Source: Lachnospiraceae bacterium (GTDB taxonomy: Bacteria; Bacillota; Clostridia; Lachnospirales; Lachnospiraceae). Taken from it: a stretch of 64,000 nt of DNA. Shown here in pieces: positions 8,830 through 16,942 of this stretch (positions within the stretch are counted from its first letter, which is position 1; the number at the start of each line of letters is the position of its first letter). The DNA lies in NCBI GenBank assembly GCA_017552985.1, contig JAFZNO010000047.1, positions 27,478 to 91,477 on the forward strand. The letters run 5' to 3'. The notes beneath the pieces are model-generated. The model saw only the letters and a program-made list of their open reading frames with translations, made no database searches and had not been told where the DNA came from. The position numbers were made by a program, and so were the translations under genes.

Positions 8830-9070
8830 TGGGTATATATAGTATTTTGGGAAGCATTTACCCATGGTAAAATATGATTGTGGGTATATATTTATTATTT
8901 GAGCCGCTTTACCCAGCTGTTTTGGAAGAAATTGGGTAAATAAGCAGGGATTAAATGATTATACCCAATATTCCTTAAAAATGTTGGGTAAATCATGGAG
9001 AAAACGTGTTTTATACCCAATAATGTCTGAACGGGTGGGTATTCTGCGCACAAAGGAAGGTATATACCCA
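8830..9070. repeat. Array 1 of phased TGGGTA-N23-TACCCA elements (five units)
   Basis: The 359-bp truB-ribF gap holds five 35-bp elements at 8830-8864, 8881-8915, 8933-8967, 8985-9019 and 9036-9070. Each begins TGGGTA and ends TACCCA, always 29 bp start to start. The gaps between elements are 16, 17, 17 and 16 bp, so the period is 51-52 bp. Interiors and gaps are not conserved in sequence. An asymmetry (TATAT beside one end, TTT beside the other) orients the units as + + - - -. No ORF or promoter of note was seen here. A second array with the same geometry is at 24214-24402. No known element family was recognised. Confidence 0.93.
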
Positions 9071-9140
9071 ACAGGGTTGCTCTGGAAGTCGCGCGGGCGT
9101 GGCAAAATCAGACAAAAGCACAAAAAAGTGAGGACTTGTT

Positions 9141-10061
9141 TTGGAAATCATTTCAGAGAGCGTTGATTTTCAATTGAATAGAGAGACGGCCATTGCGATC
9201 GGCAAGTTCGATGGCGTGCACGTGGGACACAGGCGCCTTTTGGAGGAAATCCTGGAAAAGAAGAAGGACGGATTTGAGGCCTGCGTGTTCACGTTTGACG
9301 TTTCGCCGGCTGTTTTGTTTGGCTTCGGCGACGGAAAGGTTTTGTCTACCCGCGAGGAGAAACGAAGGATCTTTAAGGAGCTTGGCATTGACGTGCTGGT
9401 GGAGTTCCCGATGACGCATCAGACAGCAGCCATTCCGGCAGAGGATTTTGCACGCAGATATCTTTCCGGCGCACTGTGCGGCAGATTTATTGCAGCAGGT
9501 GACGATCTTTCCTTTGGACAATATGGCAAGGGAGACGCAAAGCTCCTGCAGAGTCTTTCCTCTGAGTTGGAATTTGAAGTGAAAACGATCTCAAAGGTAG
9601 AGATCGAAGGGATCCCCGCCAGCTCAACTTACGTACGCTCTCTGGTAGAGGCGGGAAAAATGGAAGAGGCGTCGACGTTCCTTGGCGAGCCGTATTGCAT
9701 TGACGGAACGGTGGTGCATGGAAGGCATTTGGGGCACGAACTTGGTTTCCCCACGATTAATATACTCCCGCAGGAAGATAAGCTTCTTCCGCCCTTTGGC
9801 GTTTATGCATCCAAGGTCCGGATCGATGGGAAGCTTTACTGCGGCATTACCAATATTGGCAGAAAGCCGACCGTGGACGGGAATGCCGGTTTGACGGGCG
9901 TGGAAACCAATCTCTTTGATTTTGACGGTGATCTGTATGGACGGGAAGTGCAGGTGTATCTTCATCACTTCCAGCGCCCGGAGCGGAAATTTGAGAACGT
10001 GGACGCATTGAAGCGACAGATTGCGTTAGACGTGGAGAAATGCAAGGAATTACTGGAATAA
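9141..10061 (+). CDS. ribF: Bifunctional riboflavin kinase/FAD synthetase RibF
   Basis: RibF phosphorylates riboflavin to FMN and adenylylates it to FAD. The 306-residue product has the N-terminal nucleotidyltransferase domain (AIGKFDGVHVGHRRLLEE with the GxxHxGH-type motif at about residues 22-33, and SSTYVRSLVEAG) and the C-terminal riboflavin kinase domain (GTVVHGRHLGHELGFPTINI at about 188-207, GVYASKV, and ETNLFDFDGDLYG). The start is TTG at 9141: an in-frame stop lies at 9129-9131, no ATG is available, and GAGGA at 9130-9134 is 6 nt upstream. It follows repeat array 1, which separates it from truB; it may be transcribed from truB or from an unseen promoter in the array region. Confidence 0.94.
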   Translation: MEIISESVDFQLNRETAIAIGKFDGVHVGHRRLLEEILEKKKDGFEACVFTFDVSPAVLFGFGDGKVLSTREEKRRIFKELGIDVLVEFPMTHQTAAIPAEDFARRYLSGALCGRFIAAGDDLSFGQYGKGDAKLLQSLSSELEFEVKTISKVEIEGIPASSTYVRSLVEAGKMEEASTFLGEPYCIDGTVVHGRHLGHELGFPTINILPQEDKLLPPFGVYASKVRIDGKLYCGITNIGRKPTVDGNAGLTGVETNLFDFDGDLYGREVQVYLHHFQRPERKFENVDALKRQIALDVEKCKELLE

Positions 10062-10076
10062 CTTTAGAAAAAAGGC

Positions 10077-10105
10077 TTGTATCTTTCCGGAAAATCCTTT
10101 AAAAT
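10077..10105 (+). promoter_or_regulatory. Candidate promoter for the Na/phosphate transporter
   Basis: TTGTAT at 10077-10082 and TAAAAT at 10100-10105 with a 17-base spacer, 76 bases before the transporter start. Confidence 0.55.
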
Positions 10106-10180
10106 AATTATGTATGTGATTTGGGGATAAACGAAGCAGCCTCCCGCGGTTGGGAGGAATATGAAGGGAAAGTAAGCTAT

Positions 10181-11818
10181 ATGAGTACGAGCGTTCTATT
10201 AACAATGGCAGGCGGTTTGGGGCTCTTTTTGTTTGGCATGCGCGTCATGAGTGACTCCATCGAAAAGGTGGCAGGCGCAAAATTGAGGCACATACTGGAA
10301 ATCTTTACGACAAACCGGTTCTCCGGCATGATCGTCGGCGTCATCTTTACTGCCATCATTCAATCGTCTTCGGCCTGTACGGCCATGGTCGTCAGCTTTG
10401 TAAATGCCGGTCTGATGAATCTCTTTCAGGCGGCCGGCGTCATCTTTGGTGCCAACATCGGTACCACCGTTACCTCACAGCTAGTTTCATTAAATCTGTC
10501 CGCATATGCGCCACTCATTTTGCTTGCCGGCGTTCTTGGCGTGATGTTTATAAAGAATGACAAGGTCAAGAAGTTTTCGGAGATCATCATTGGATTTGGC
10601 GTGCTGTTCCTTGGAATTAGCACCATGTCGAACGCAATGTCGGCGATGAAAAGCGAACCGGCAGTTCAGAATTTGTTAACGTCCCTTACGAATCCTTTTA
10701 TTGCGACGCTGGTAGGCTTGTTTTTGACCTCCGTCATTCAAAGTTCTTCCGTGACGGTCAGCATCGTCCTGCTCCTTGCAAATCAGGACATGTTGTCATT
10801 ACACATTACCCTCTACATTATTCTTGGATGTAACATTGGTGCTTGCTCGACGGCGCTGCTCGCTTCCCTTGCCGGTAAGAAGGATGCAAAGCGTACGGCA
10901 CTCATTCATTTTTGGTTTAACGTGATCGGCACGCTGTTAATTTACGTGATCTTATTTATTGCGGAAGAACCGATCATTCACATGATCCAAAAGATTTCTG
11001 CGGACAACGGTCGTTTTGTTGCAAACGCACATACCCTGATCAAGATTTTCCAGGTAATCGTGCTGTTCCCGTTCTCGAATCTGATCGTAAAGCTGGCATG
11101 CCTCTGCGTGCCTGGCGAGGACAAGAAGGTTGGCTACCGCGAGAGCTATCAGCTGAAATACATTGGTGACAAGGTGGTGTTCAACCCTGCAACGGCAGTG
11201 GTCGAGGTTGTCAAGGAGCTTGACAGAATGGCATCCCTTGCAAGCGAGAACCTGAACCGCGCCATGAATGCGCTGATCACGCTGGATGAAGAGGACATTG
11301 AGGAAGTCTATGAGGTGGAGAAGAACATCAACTTCCTAAATCACGCCATTACGGACTATCTGGTGAAGATCAACCAGTCGACGCTGCCCATCGAAGACTT
11401 AAAGAGCATCGGTGCCCTGTTCCACGTCGTGAACGACATTGAGCGTATCGGTGACCATGCAGAGAACGTGGCGGATTGCGCAAGACAGCGTAAGGAAGAG
11501 GGTTCTAACTTTAGTAAGGAAGCCCAGCGCGAGATGGGTGAGATGTTGGAAATGGTAAACAAGATCGTGCAGTATGCGATCGAGATGTTTGTAAAGAGCG
11601 AATATAAGCACATGCAGGACGTGGTGGATCTGGAGGACCGCGTGGATGAGATGGAGCGTGAATTCCAGAGGGCGCACGTGGAAAGACTTACCAAGGGCGA
11701 GTGTACGCCGGCGGCAGGAATGCTGTTCTCCGACGTGATCTCGGGTTTGGAAAGAGTCTCCGACCACGCTACGAACATTGCATTTGCAATCATGGATCAG
11801 GAGAAGGAAGCCTCATAA
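10181..11818 (+). CDS. Na+/phosphate cotransporter family protein with PhoU-like domain
   Basis: The 545-residue membrane protein belongs to the Na/Pi cotransporter (NptA/YjbB) family, which moves phosphate with sodium across the cytoplasmic membrane. Two copies of the family signature are present: IIQSSSACTAMVVSF (about residues 56-70) and VIQSSSVTVSIVLLL (about 185-199), each in a hydrophobic half, as expected for the inverted repeat fold. About eight hydrophobic segments fill residues 1-310. From about 350 onward comes a soluble helical PhoU-like domain (DRMASLASENLNRAMNAL; FHVVNDIERIGDHAEN; SGLERVSDHATNIA). The ATG at 10181 was chosen; a TTG 20 codons upstream is in frame but lacks a good ribosome site. 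It appears to be a single-gene unit. Confidence 0.9.
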   Translation: MSTSVLLTMAGGLGLFLFGMRVMSDSIEKVAGAKLRHILEIFTTNRFSGMIVGVIFTAIIQSSSACTAMVVSFVNAGLMNLFQAAGVIFGANIGTTVTSQLVSLNLSAYAPLILLAGVLGVMFIKNDKVKKFSEIIIGFGVLFLGISTMSNAMSAMKSEPAVQNLLTSLTNPFIATLVGLFLTSVIQSSSVTVSIVLLLANQDMLSLHITLYIILGCNIGACSTALLASLAGKKDAKRTALIHFWFNVIGTLLIYVILFIAEEPIIHMIQKISADNGRFVANAHTLIKIFQVIVLFPFSNLIVKLACLCVPGEDKKVGYRESYQLKYIGDKVVFNPATAVVEVVKELDRMASLASENLNRAMNALITLDEEDIEEVYEVEKNINFLNHAITDYLVKINQSTLPIEDLKSIGALFHVVNDIERIGDHAENVADCARQRKEEGSNFSKEAQREMGEMLEMVNKIVQYAIEMFVKSEYKHMQDVVDLEDRVDEMEREFQRAHVERLTKGECTPAAGMLFSDVISGLERVSDHATNIAFAIMDQEKEAS

Positions 11819-11887
11819 TCTGCGTGCCGAAAAAGAAGGCGGAGAGACGGACTGATTGACCGCACGGGTCGATTTGACGGTTTTGGG

Positions 11888-11917
11888 TTGACATGGGGAC
11901 AAATCGTAGGTTATAAT
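11888..11917 (+). promoter_or_regulatory. Promoter for the NlpC/P60 gene
   Basis: TTGACA at 11888-11893 and TATAAT at 11912-11917, 18-base spacer: both hexamers are perfect consensus. The leader of about 100 nt begins with TGTAACA-type direct repeats (11920-11948) of unknown meaning. Confidence 0.85.
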
Positions 11918-12026
11918 CTGTAACAGGTTGTAACAATTTTGTAACAAATTAGAAGATGGGGTGCGTTAGGAGGTCGAAACGCCTTTGGGGTAGGAGGTTC
12001 GATCAGTGGCGCGAGGTTATTGAAGA

Positions 12027-13067
12027 ATGAAGAACAATCAGTTTAAAAATATAGTAAAATTTTCTGCAATGGCAATGGCAGTGGCATGTGTTGCCGCTCT
12101 TCCCATGCACGTAAGTGCGGCGGAAGAAGAGGCGGCTTTTGGCAGCATTGGCGTTGCGTCTTTTTTTGAAATGAATTATACCGAGGAAGAATTGGTGGCT
12201 TTTGCTGATGCCGCGAAAGGTGCGCATTGGGGATATACGAAGCTAGGCATTGCAAACACGGAAGGTGCGAACTTAAACGTTCGCGAGACGCCCTCCACCA
12301 GCGGAAAGCTGGTTGGCAAGATGCCAAACCATGCAGCGGCCGAAGTGATCGAGACCGAGGACGGCTGGGCAAAGATCGTCTCCGGTGAAGTGGAAGGATA
12401 CGTAAGCCTGGATTATCTGTTGGTTGGCGCAGATGCAGTGAACGTGGCGAAGGATTTTGTGTCGACGGTAGCCATTGCAAAAGAAAATGGTTTGAACATT
12501 CGTCAGGAGCCCTCTACGGAGAGCGGGGTCATGACCCAGGTGGCCAAGGGCGAGGAACTTGAATTTGTGGAAGATCTTGAGGATTGGATCCACGTTACGA
12601 TCGATGATGAAGATGCCTACGTATTCTCTGATTACGTTACGGTAGAAACGAAGCTTGACGTGGCGATCACCATGTCGGAGCTGATGTATGGTAACGGCGT
12701 GTCAGACGTTCGCGTGGACATGGTGGAATATGCGAAGCAGTTCCTTGGCAATCCTTATAAGTATGGCGGAACGAGCCTGACCAAGGGAATTGACTGTTCG
12801 GCATTCGTACAGGCCATCTACAAGAAGTTTGGAATGAGCCTTGAGCGTACCTCCGGCGCACAGTCGAAGCAGGGTACAAAGATTGACGTTTCCGACTTGA
12901 AGCCCGGCGACCTGATCTTCTACAGCAAGAACGGTTCCATCAACCACGTGGCAATGTATATCGGAAACAATCAGGTCATTCACGCAAGCTGTCCGAAATA
13001 CGGCATTAGGATCAATAAGTACAATTACAGAACTCCTACGAAATGCGTGAGAATCATTAAGGATTGA
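12027..13067 (+). CDS. Secreted NlpC/P60 peptidoglycan endopeptidase with two SH3 domains
   Basis: The 346-residue product begins with a signal peptide (KNNQFKNIVKFSAMAMAVACVAALPMHVSA, cleavage near residue 32). Two bacterial SH3 domains follow (about 75-135: NLNVRETPSTSGKLVGKMP; about 150-212: GLNIRQEPSTESGVMTQV), which usually bind the cell wall. The catalytic NlpC/P60 domain covers about 230-346. The catalytic residues are visible: Cys257 in GIDCSAFVQ, His307 in NHVAMYIG and His319 in VIHAS. Such enzymes cut gamma-D-Glu-diamino acid bonds in peptide stems. The consensus promoter upstream and terminator downstream make this a single-gene unit, probably for cell separation or wall turnover. 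Confidence 0.92.
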   Translation: MKNNQFKNIVKFSAMAMAVACVAALPMHVSAAEEEAAFGSIGVASFFEMNYTEEELVAFADAAKGAHWGYTKLGIANTEGANLNVRETPSTSGKLVGKMPNHAAAEVIETEDGWAKIVSGEVEGYVSLDYLLVGADAVNVAKDFVSTVAIAKENGLNIRQEPSTESGVMTQVAKGEELEFVEDLEDWIHVTIDDEDAYVFSDYVTVETKLDVAITMSELMYGNGVSDVRVDMVEYAKQFLGNPYKYGGTSLTKGIDCSAFVQAIYKKFGMSLERTSGAQSKQGTKIDVSDLKPGDLIFYSKNGSINHVAMYIGNNQVIHASCPKYGIRINKYNYRTPTKCVRIIKD

Positions 13068-13071
13068 TAAC

Positions 13072-13106
13072 AAATGAGGCTGCCAAAAACAGCCTCATTT
13101 ATTTTT
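13072..13106 (+). terminator. Intrinsic terminator after NlpC/P60 gene
   Basis: An 11-bp stem, AAATGAGGCTG (13072-13082) and CAGCCTCATTT (13090-13100), followed by ATTTTT. Confidence 0.9.
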
Positions 13107-13116
13107 AGAAAAGTAG

Positions 13117-13145
13117 TTGACAAATGCGTAACCCCATTGTATACT
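13117..13145 (+). promoter_or_regulatory. Promoter of the tRNA-Val/tRNA-Met pair
   Basis: TTGACA at 13117-13122 and TATACT at 13140-13145 with a 17-base spacer, 28 bases before the first tRNA. Confidence 0.85.
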
Positions 13146-13172
13146 AATCAAGTCGGCTGTGGAAGCCGAAAT

Positions 13173-13245
13173 GGAAGTTTAGCTCAGCTGGGAGAGCATC
13201 TGCCTTACAAGCAGAGGGTCATAGGTTCGAGCCCTATAACTTCCA
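13173..13245 (+). tRNA. tRNA-Val (UAC)
   Basis: The 73-nt sequence folds as a cloverleaf: acceptor GGAAGTT paired with AACTTCC, D-arm with AGCTCAGCTGGGAGAGC, anticodon loop CTTACAA (anticodon TAC), T-loop GGTTCGAGCC, discriminator A. CCA is not encoded. Confidence 0.95.
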
Positions 13246-13266
13246 CTCCAACGAAAGTTGGCAAAT

Positions 13267-13340
13267 GGCGAAGTAGCTCAGCTGGCTAGAGCACACGGTT
13301 CATACCCGTGGTGTCGAGGGTTCGAGTCCCCCCTTCGCTA
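13267..13340 (+). tRNA. tRNA-Met (CAU)
   Basis: The 74-nt cloverleaf has acceptor GGCGAAG with CTTCGCT (one G-U pair), anticodon loop TTCATAC (anticodon CAT), T-loop GGTTCGAGTCC and discriminator A. The absence of three G-C pairs in the anticodon stem argues for elongator Met rather than initiator; a lysidine-modified Ile tRNA cannot be fully excluded. A T-rich stretch follows immediately and may end transcription. CCA is not encoded. Confidence 0.88.
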
Positions 13341-13427
13341 TTTTTTTTATTTTAAATTTTTATGGAACTGGAACGGATGGATCTGGATGCATGGAAGACC
13401 GGTTGCGGTCTTACGGAGGAATGACTC

Positions 13428-15215
13428 ATGGCAGAGAAGTTTATTTCGGACATTCATTTGCAGAATTATGCGGCAGGATATGAAACCATTCAGGCATTGT
13501 ATGACGACGTGATTTTTATGGGCGGACGCAAGACGCGTTCCTTGAACGGCGAATGGAACTATGCCGTTGATCAATATGATACCTGCATCCGGCAAAAATG
13601 GTATTTGGAAAATTACGAAGATCAAAACGGTTTTTCCCTGCCCGTTGATTTTTCCTTTGAAGAGTGGCCCAAGATGGAGCTTCCCTGTTGTTGGAATACG
13701 TTTGCCAGGGAATACATGCTCTATGAAGGGCCGATGGTGTTTTTTAAGTCGTTTTCGATGAGTGAGGAAGAACTGGAATGCATTGAAAAGCATATGAAGC
13801 GTTATATTCTGCGGATCGGCGCGGCTTCCATGCTCTGCAGGGTCTTTCTAAATGGACGTTACGTTGGCATGCATCGGGGCGCGTCCACGCCATTTTATTT
13901 TGACCTCACTTATTTCTTGAAAGAGGAAAACCGTTTGTTGATCAGCGTTGATTCCACGCGCCGGCCGGAGCAGGTTCCCACGGAGAATACGGACTGGTTT
14001 AATTACGGCGGGATCTTCCGTGACGTTGAACTGATATCTGCCCCCAGCCTTTACGTGAAGGATTTCAAGACGGCACTGGTCAGGGATGGGGAATTCAACA
14101 AGATCAAAGTAAAAGTTCTTTTGTCAGAGCGCGCCGAAGGCGAGGCGGAATATGAGATCCCAGAGCTTGGCATTCACGAACGCATTGAGATCAAAAGAGG
14201 AGTCGGCCATGCGATCATTGACGCGCAGCCGGAGCTTTGGGCGCCGGAAAACCCGAAATTGTATGACGTTACGCTTCGGTTTGAGGAAGACGAGGTCACG
14301 GACCGGGTGGGATTCCGTGAGATCCGGACGGAGGGCAGAGACCTTCTGTTAAATGGCAAGCCCATTTTTCTTAAGGGGATCAGTGCGCATGAGGAGAGCG
14401 TGGCCCATGGCCGCGCGTTGACGGATGAAGAACGCGTGGAAAACATTCAGCTGGCGAAAGAGCTGGGCTGTAATTTCATGCGGGTGGCGCATTATCCTCA
14501 TCACGAGAACATGGCGAAGCTTGCAGATGAACTTGGGATTTTGCTTTGGGAGGAGATTCCGGTTTACTGGGCCATTCGTTTTGACCGGGAAGAAACCTTT
14601 CAGGATGCAAAAAATCAGCTTGCTGAGTTGATTACGAGAGATTACAATCGCGCCAGCGTGATCATCTGGTCCGTGGGAAATGAAAATGCGGATACGGACG
14701 AAAGACTTAGCTTCATGTCACGTCTGGCAGATTATGCCCATGGCGTTGACCACACGAGGCTGGTGTCAGCGGCATGTCTGGTGGACGAAGAGAATAACCG
14801 GATCGCGGACAGATTGGCGGACTCGCTGGATGTGATCGGACTCAATGAATATTGCGGCTGGTATAATCCGGATTTTGGAAGGCTTCCCAAAATGCTGGAA
14901 AACAGCAATCCTGACAAGCCCGTGATCATCACGGAGTTTGGCGCGGATGCCATGAAGGGGAACCGGGGATCGGCGGACGTAAAGGGAACGGAAGAATATC
15001 AGGCAAAGATTTATGAGATGCAGATGGAGACGTTGCTAAAGATCGAGTATGTCAAAGGCATGTCGCCGTGGATCCTGTATGATTTCAGATGCCCGAGGCG
15101 AACCAGTTCCATCCAGAAATACTATAACCGCAAGGGCCTTTTGGACGAGACAAAGACCTACAGAAAGCCTGCATTTTACGTACTCCAGAAGTATTACCGC
15201 GAAATCAAAGAGTAA
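13428..15215 (+). CDS. Glycoside hydrolase family 2, probable beta-glucuronidase
   Basis: The 595-residue protein has the family 2 layout: jelly-roll sugar-binding domain (about 35-190), an immunoglobulin-like domain (about 190-290) and a TIM barrel. The acid/base Glu is E419 in WSVGNEN, and the nucleophile is E503 in ITEFGAD. The segment [31 protein letters not shown] matches the glucuronidase/galactosidase barrel start. YNRKG near residue 567 supplies an Asn-x-Lys pair as used by beta-glucuronidases to bind the sugar carboxylate, so a glucuronidase is preferred over a galactosidase (inference). There is no signal peptide, so it acts in the cytoplasm. GGAGG lies 8 nt before the ATG. It follows the tRNAs with no separate strong promoter seen. 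Confidence 0.85.
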   Translation: MAEKFISDIHLQNYAAGYETIQALYDDVIFMGGRKTRSLNGEWNYAVDQYDTCIRQKWYLENYEDQNGFSLPVDFSFEEWPKMELPCCWNTFAREYMLYEGPMVFFKSFSMSEEELECIEKHMKRYILRIGAASMLCRVFLNGRYVGMHRGASTPFYFDLTYFLKEENRLLISVDSTRRPEQVPTENTDWFNYGGIFRDVELISAPSLYVKDFKTALVRDGEFNKIKVKVLLSERAEGEAEYEIPELGIHERIEIKRGVGHAIIDAQPELWAPENPKLYDVTLRFEEDEVTDRVGFREIRTEGRDLLLNGKPIFLKGISAHEESVAHGRALTDEERVENIQLAKELGCNFMRVAHYPHHENMAKLADELGILLWEEIPVYWAIRFDREETFQDAKNQLAELITRDYNRASVIIWSVGNENADTDERLSFMSRLADYAHGVDHTRLVSAACLVDEENNRIADRLADSLDVIGLNEYCGWYNPDFGRLPKMLENSNPDKPVIITEFGADAMKGNRGSADVKGTEEYQAKIYEMQMETLLKIEYVKGMSPWILYDFRCPRRTSSIQKYYNRKGLLDETKTYRKPAFYVLQKYYREIKE

Positions 15216-15260
15216 CATAGAGATATTCAAGGAATGCAAGAAAATCAAGAATGCGTAAAC

Positions 15261-15289
15261 TTGCCATATTCCACGCGGGATGATATGAT
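15261..15289 (+). promoter_or_regulatory. Candidate promoter for the aldolase-like gene
   Basis: TTGCCA at 15261-15266 and TATGAT at 15284-15289, spacer 17 bases, 32 bases before the start codon. Confidence 0.6.
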
Positions 15290-15320
15290 GGAATATAGAG
15301 AAAGTTTAGGAGTGTTTTCA

Positions 15321-16358
15321 ATGTGTAACTTAAAGGAGATTCAAATTGTAGATGCCACGTTGCGTGACGGCGGCCTCGTAAATGACTTTTATTTCGAGGA
15401 CGAGCTTGTGAAGGCGCTTTACCGGACAAACAGATTGACCGGAGTGGATTACATGGAATTCGGATACAAGGCATCGAAAAAGATGTTTGATCCAGCCCAA
15501 AACGGGAAGTGGAAATATTGTGATGACGAGGAGATCCGCAAGGTGACGGAGGCTGCGAAGGCATCCTGGGAATGCGGACCTGACGGAGAGGGCAAAGGTG
15601 GTCATGGAAGCGATGCCGCAGGGAATGATTGGCCAAAGATTGCCGTCATGGCGGACGTGGGACGTTGCGATTATCAAGAAGACATACGGCCCAAGGCGGA
15701 AAGCCCCATCGATATGATCCGGGTTGCGACGTATCTGGACACGATTCCAGGAGCCGTAGAGATGATCGAAGACGCGGCGACGAAGGGCTATGAAGTGAGC
15801 TGCAACGTTATGGCGATCTCAAAGTCGGATGAGTATGATTTAAAAGGTTCCCTCGAGACCTTGGCGAAGACGCCCGCAAGCGTTCTGTACGTGGTGGACA
15901 GCTACGGCGCGCTGTATCCGGATCACGCAAAGCGCGTGGTGGATACGTATCTCGAGGTGGCGGCGAAGTATGGAAAGAAAGTGGGAATGCATGCCCATAA
16001 TAATCTGCAGCTTGCATTTTCCAACACGATCCTTGCCAAGAAGCTTGGCGCAACCTGGCTGGACGGCACCTATGATTCCATGGGGCGCGGGGCTGGGAAC
16101 TGCGCAATGGAATTGCTGTTAAGCTATTTGGAGAGAGAGGGCTTCGAAAAGTATCACGTGACGCCTGCACTCCCGTTTCTGGATGATTACATGGAGAAGT
16201 TGAAGGCAAAGGGGATTGTCTGGGGATATGACTTGCAGTATCTCCTGACGGGACGTTTGAACCAGCATCCAAGGGCCGCCATCAAGTTTACGAAGGAAGG
16301 CCGCAGGGATCATGAGGCTTTTTATCATGAAATCCGGGAAGGGAATATTGGAAAGTAA
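15321..16358 (+). CDS. DRE-TIM metallolyase (HMGL-like) aldolase-family enzyme
   Basis: The 345-residue protein begins with VDATLRDGGLVNDFYF, the metal-binding D-x-T-L-R-D-G-G motif of the DRE-TIM family that includes 4-hydroxy-2-oxovalerate aldolase, HMG-CoA lyase and isopropylmalate synthase. HAHNNLQLAFSNT (around residue 226) supplies the two metal-binding His residues, and WLDGTYDSMGRGAGN is the family glycine-rich motif. The substrate is not evident; a stand-alone aldolase rather than a synthase is likely since no regulatory domain follows. The frame is open 29 codons upstream, but ATG 15321 has TAGGAG 8 nt upstream. The gene has its own promoter and terminator. Confidence 0.82.
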   Translation: MCNLKEIQIVDATLRDGGLVNDFYFEDELVKALYRTNRLTGVDYMEFGYKASKKMFDPAQNGKWKYCDDEEIRKVTEAAKASWECGPDGEGKGGHGSDAAGNDWPKIAVMADVGRCDYQEDIRPKAESPIDMIRVATYLDTIPGAVEMIEDAATKGYEVSCNVMAISKSDEYDLKGSLETLAKTPASVLYVVDSYGALYPDHAKRVVDTYLEVAAKYGKKVGMHAHNNLQLAFSNTILAKKLGATWLDGTYDSMGRGAGNCAMELLLSYLEREGFEKYHVTPALPFLDDYMEKLKAKGIVWGYDLQYLLTGRLNQHPRAAIKFTKEGRRDHEAFYHEIREGNIGK

Positions 16359-16374
16359 TAATGGAAGAAATGAG

Positions 16375-16410
16375 CTCAGCTGAGTCTGGAAGACTTGGCT
16401 GAGTTTTTTT
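16375..16410 (+). terminator. Intrinsic terminator after the aldolase-like gene
   Basis: The stem has outer arms CTCAGC (16375-16380) and GCTGAG (16398-16403) and inner arms AGTCT and AGACT, followed by seven T. Confidence 0.88.
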
Positions 16411-16422
16411 GATTTAAAACGC

Positions 16423-16467
16423 TTGACTTTAAACTGTTTATGGTGTATATATAACATATAAACAGTT
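16423..16467 (+). promoter_or_regulatory. Promoter with palindromic operator for the GntR/ABC operon
   Basis: TTGACT (16423-16428) and TATATA (16446-16451) are 17 bases apart. A perfect 10-bp inverted repeat, AACTGTTTAT (16432-16441) and ATAAACAGTT (16458-16467), encloses the -10 box. This is placed as an operator for the GntR protein encoded directly downstream, giving autoregulation (inference). Confidence 0.85.
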
Positions 16468-16482
16468 GAAAGGAGAACCGGA

Positions 16483-16863
16483 ATGATACTTTTACAGAAT
16501 TCAGGGATACCGATTTATCAGCAGATTGCTGATTCCATAAGAGAAGACATCCTTTCAGGGAAACTGAAGCAGGGAGAATATCTGCCGTCCATCAGGAGTC
16601 TGGCGAAGGATTTAAAGATCAGCGTCATCACGACCATGAAGGCATATGAGATCTTACAGGAAGAGGGCTTGGCCACGGGCGTGCAGGGCAAGGGCTTTTA
16701 CGTCAACGCGCAGGATACGGAAATGCTTCGGGAGCAGCACCTGCGGAAGGTGGAGGAGAGCCTTGGAGAGGCGATCCGCGCGTCAAAGATCGCAAAGCTA
16801 AGCGGTGAGGAAGTACAAGAGATGTTGCGGATCCTTTTGACGCAATATGAGGAAGAGGCGTAG
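16483..16863 (+). CDS. GntR-family transcriptional regulator, YtrA type
   Basis: The 126-residue protein has an N-terminal winged helix typical of GntR (PIYQQIADSIREDILSGKLKQGEYLPSIRSLAKDLKISVITTMKAYEILQEEGL, residues 9-62) and only a short helical C-terminal part, as in the YtrA subgroup. Such regulators repress the ABC transporter operon in which they sit. The gene is first in an operon with an ATP-binding protein and two membrane proteins, and a palindrome overlaps its promoter. GAAAGGAG lies just before the ATG. The inducer is unknown; in related systems cell-wall-active compounds are involved. Confidence 0.92.
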   Translation: MILLQNSGIPIYQQIADSIREDILSGKLKQGEYLPSIRSLAKDLKISVITTMKAYEILQEEGLATGVQGKGFYVNAQDTEMLREQHLRKVEESLGEAIRASKIAKLSGEEVQEMLRILLTQYEEEA

Positions 16864-16942
16864 ACGAAAGCGCTGGAAGAGCGTTTGTTGACGAAAAGTC
16901 GGCGCCAAAATGGGAGTAAGCGCTGACGTGGAAAGGAAAAGT

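Noticed and set aside
8830-9070. CRISPR array
   Set aside because: The spacing is regular, but neither the 35-bp elements nor the 16-bp gaps contain a conserved repeat longer than about 8-10 bp, and no cas genes are in the window.
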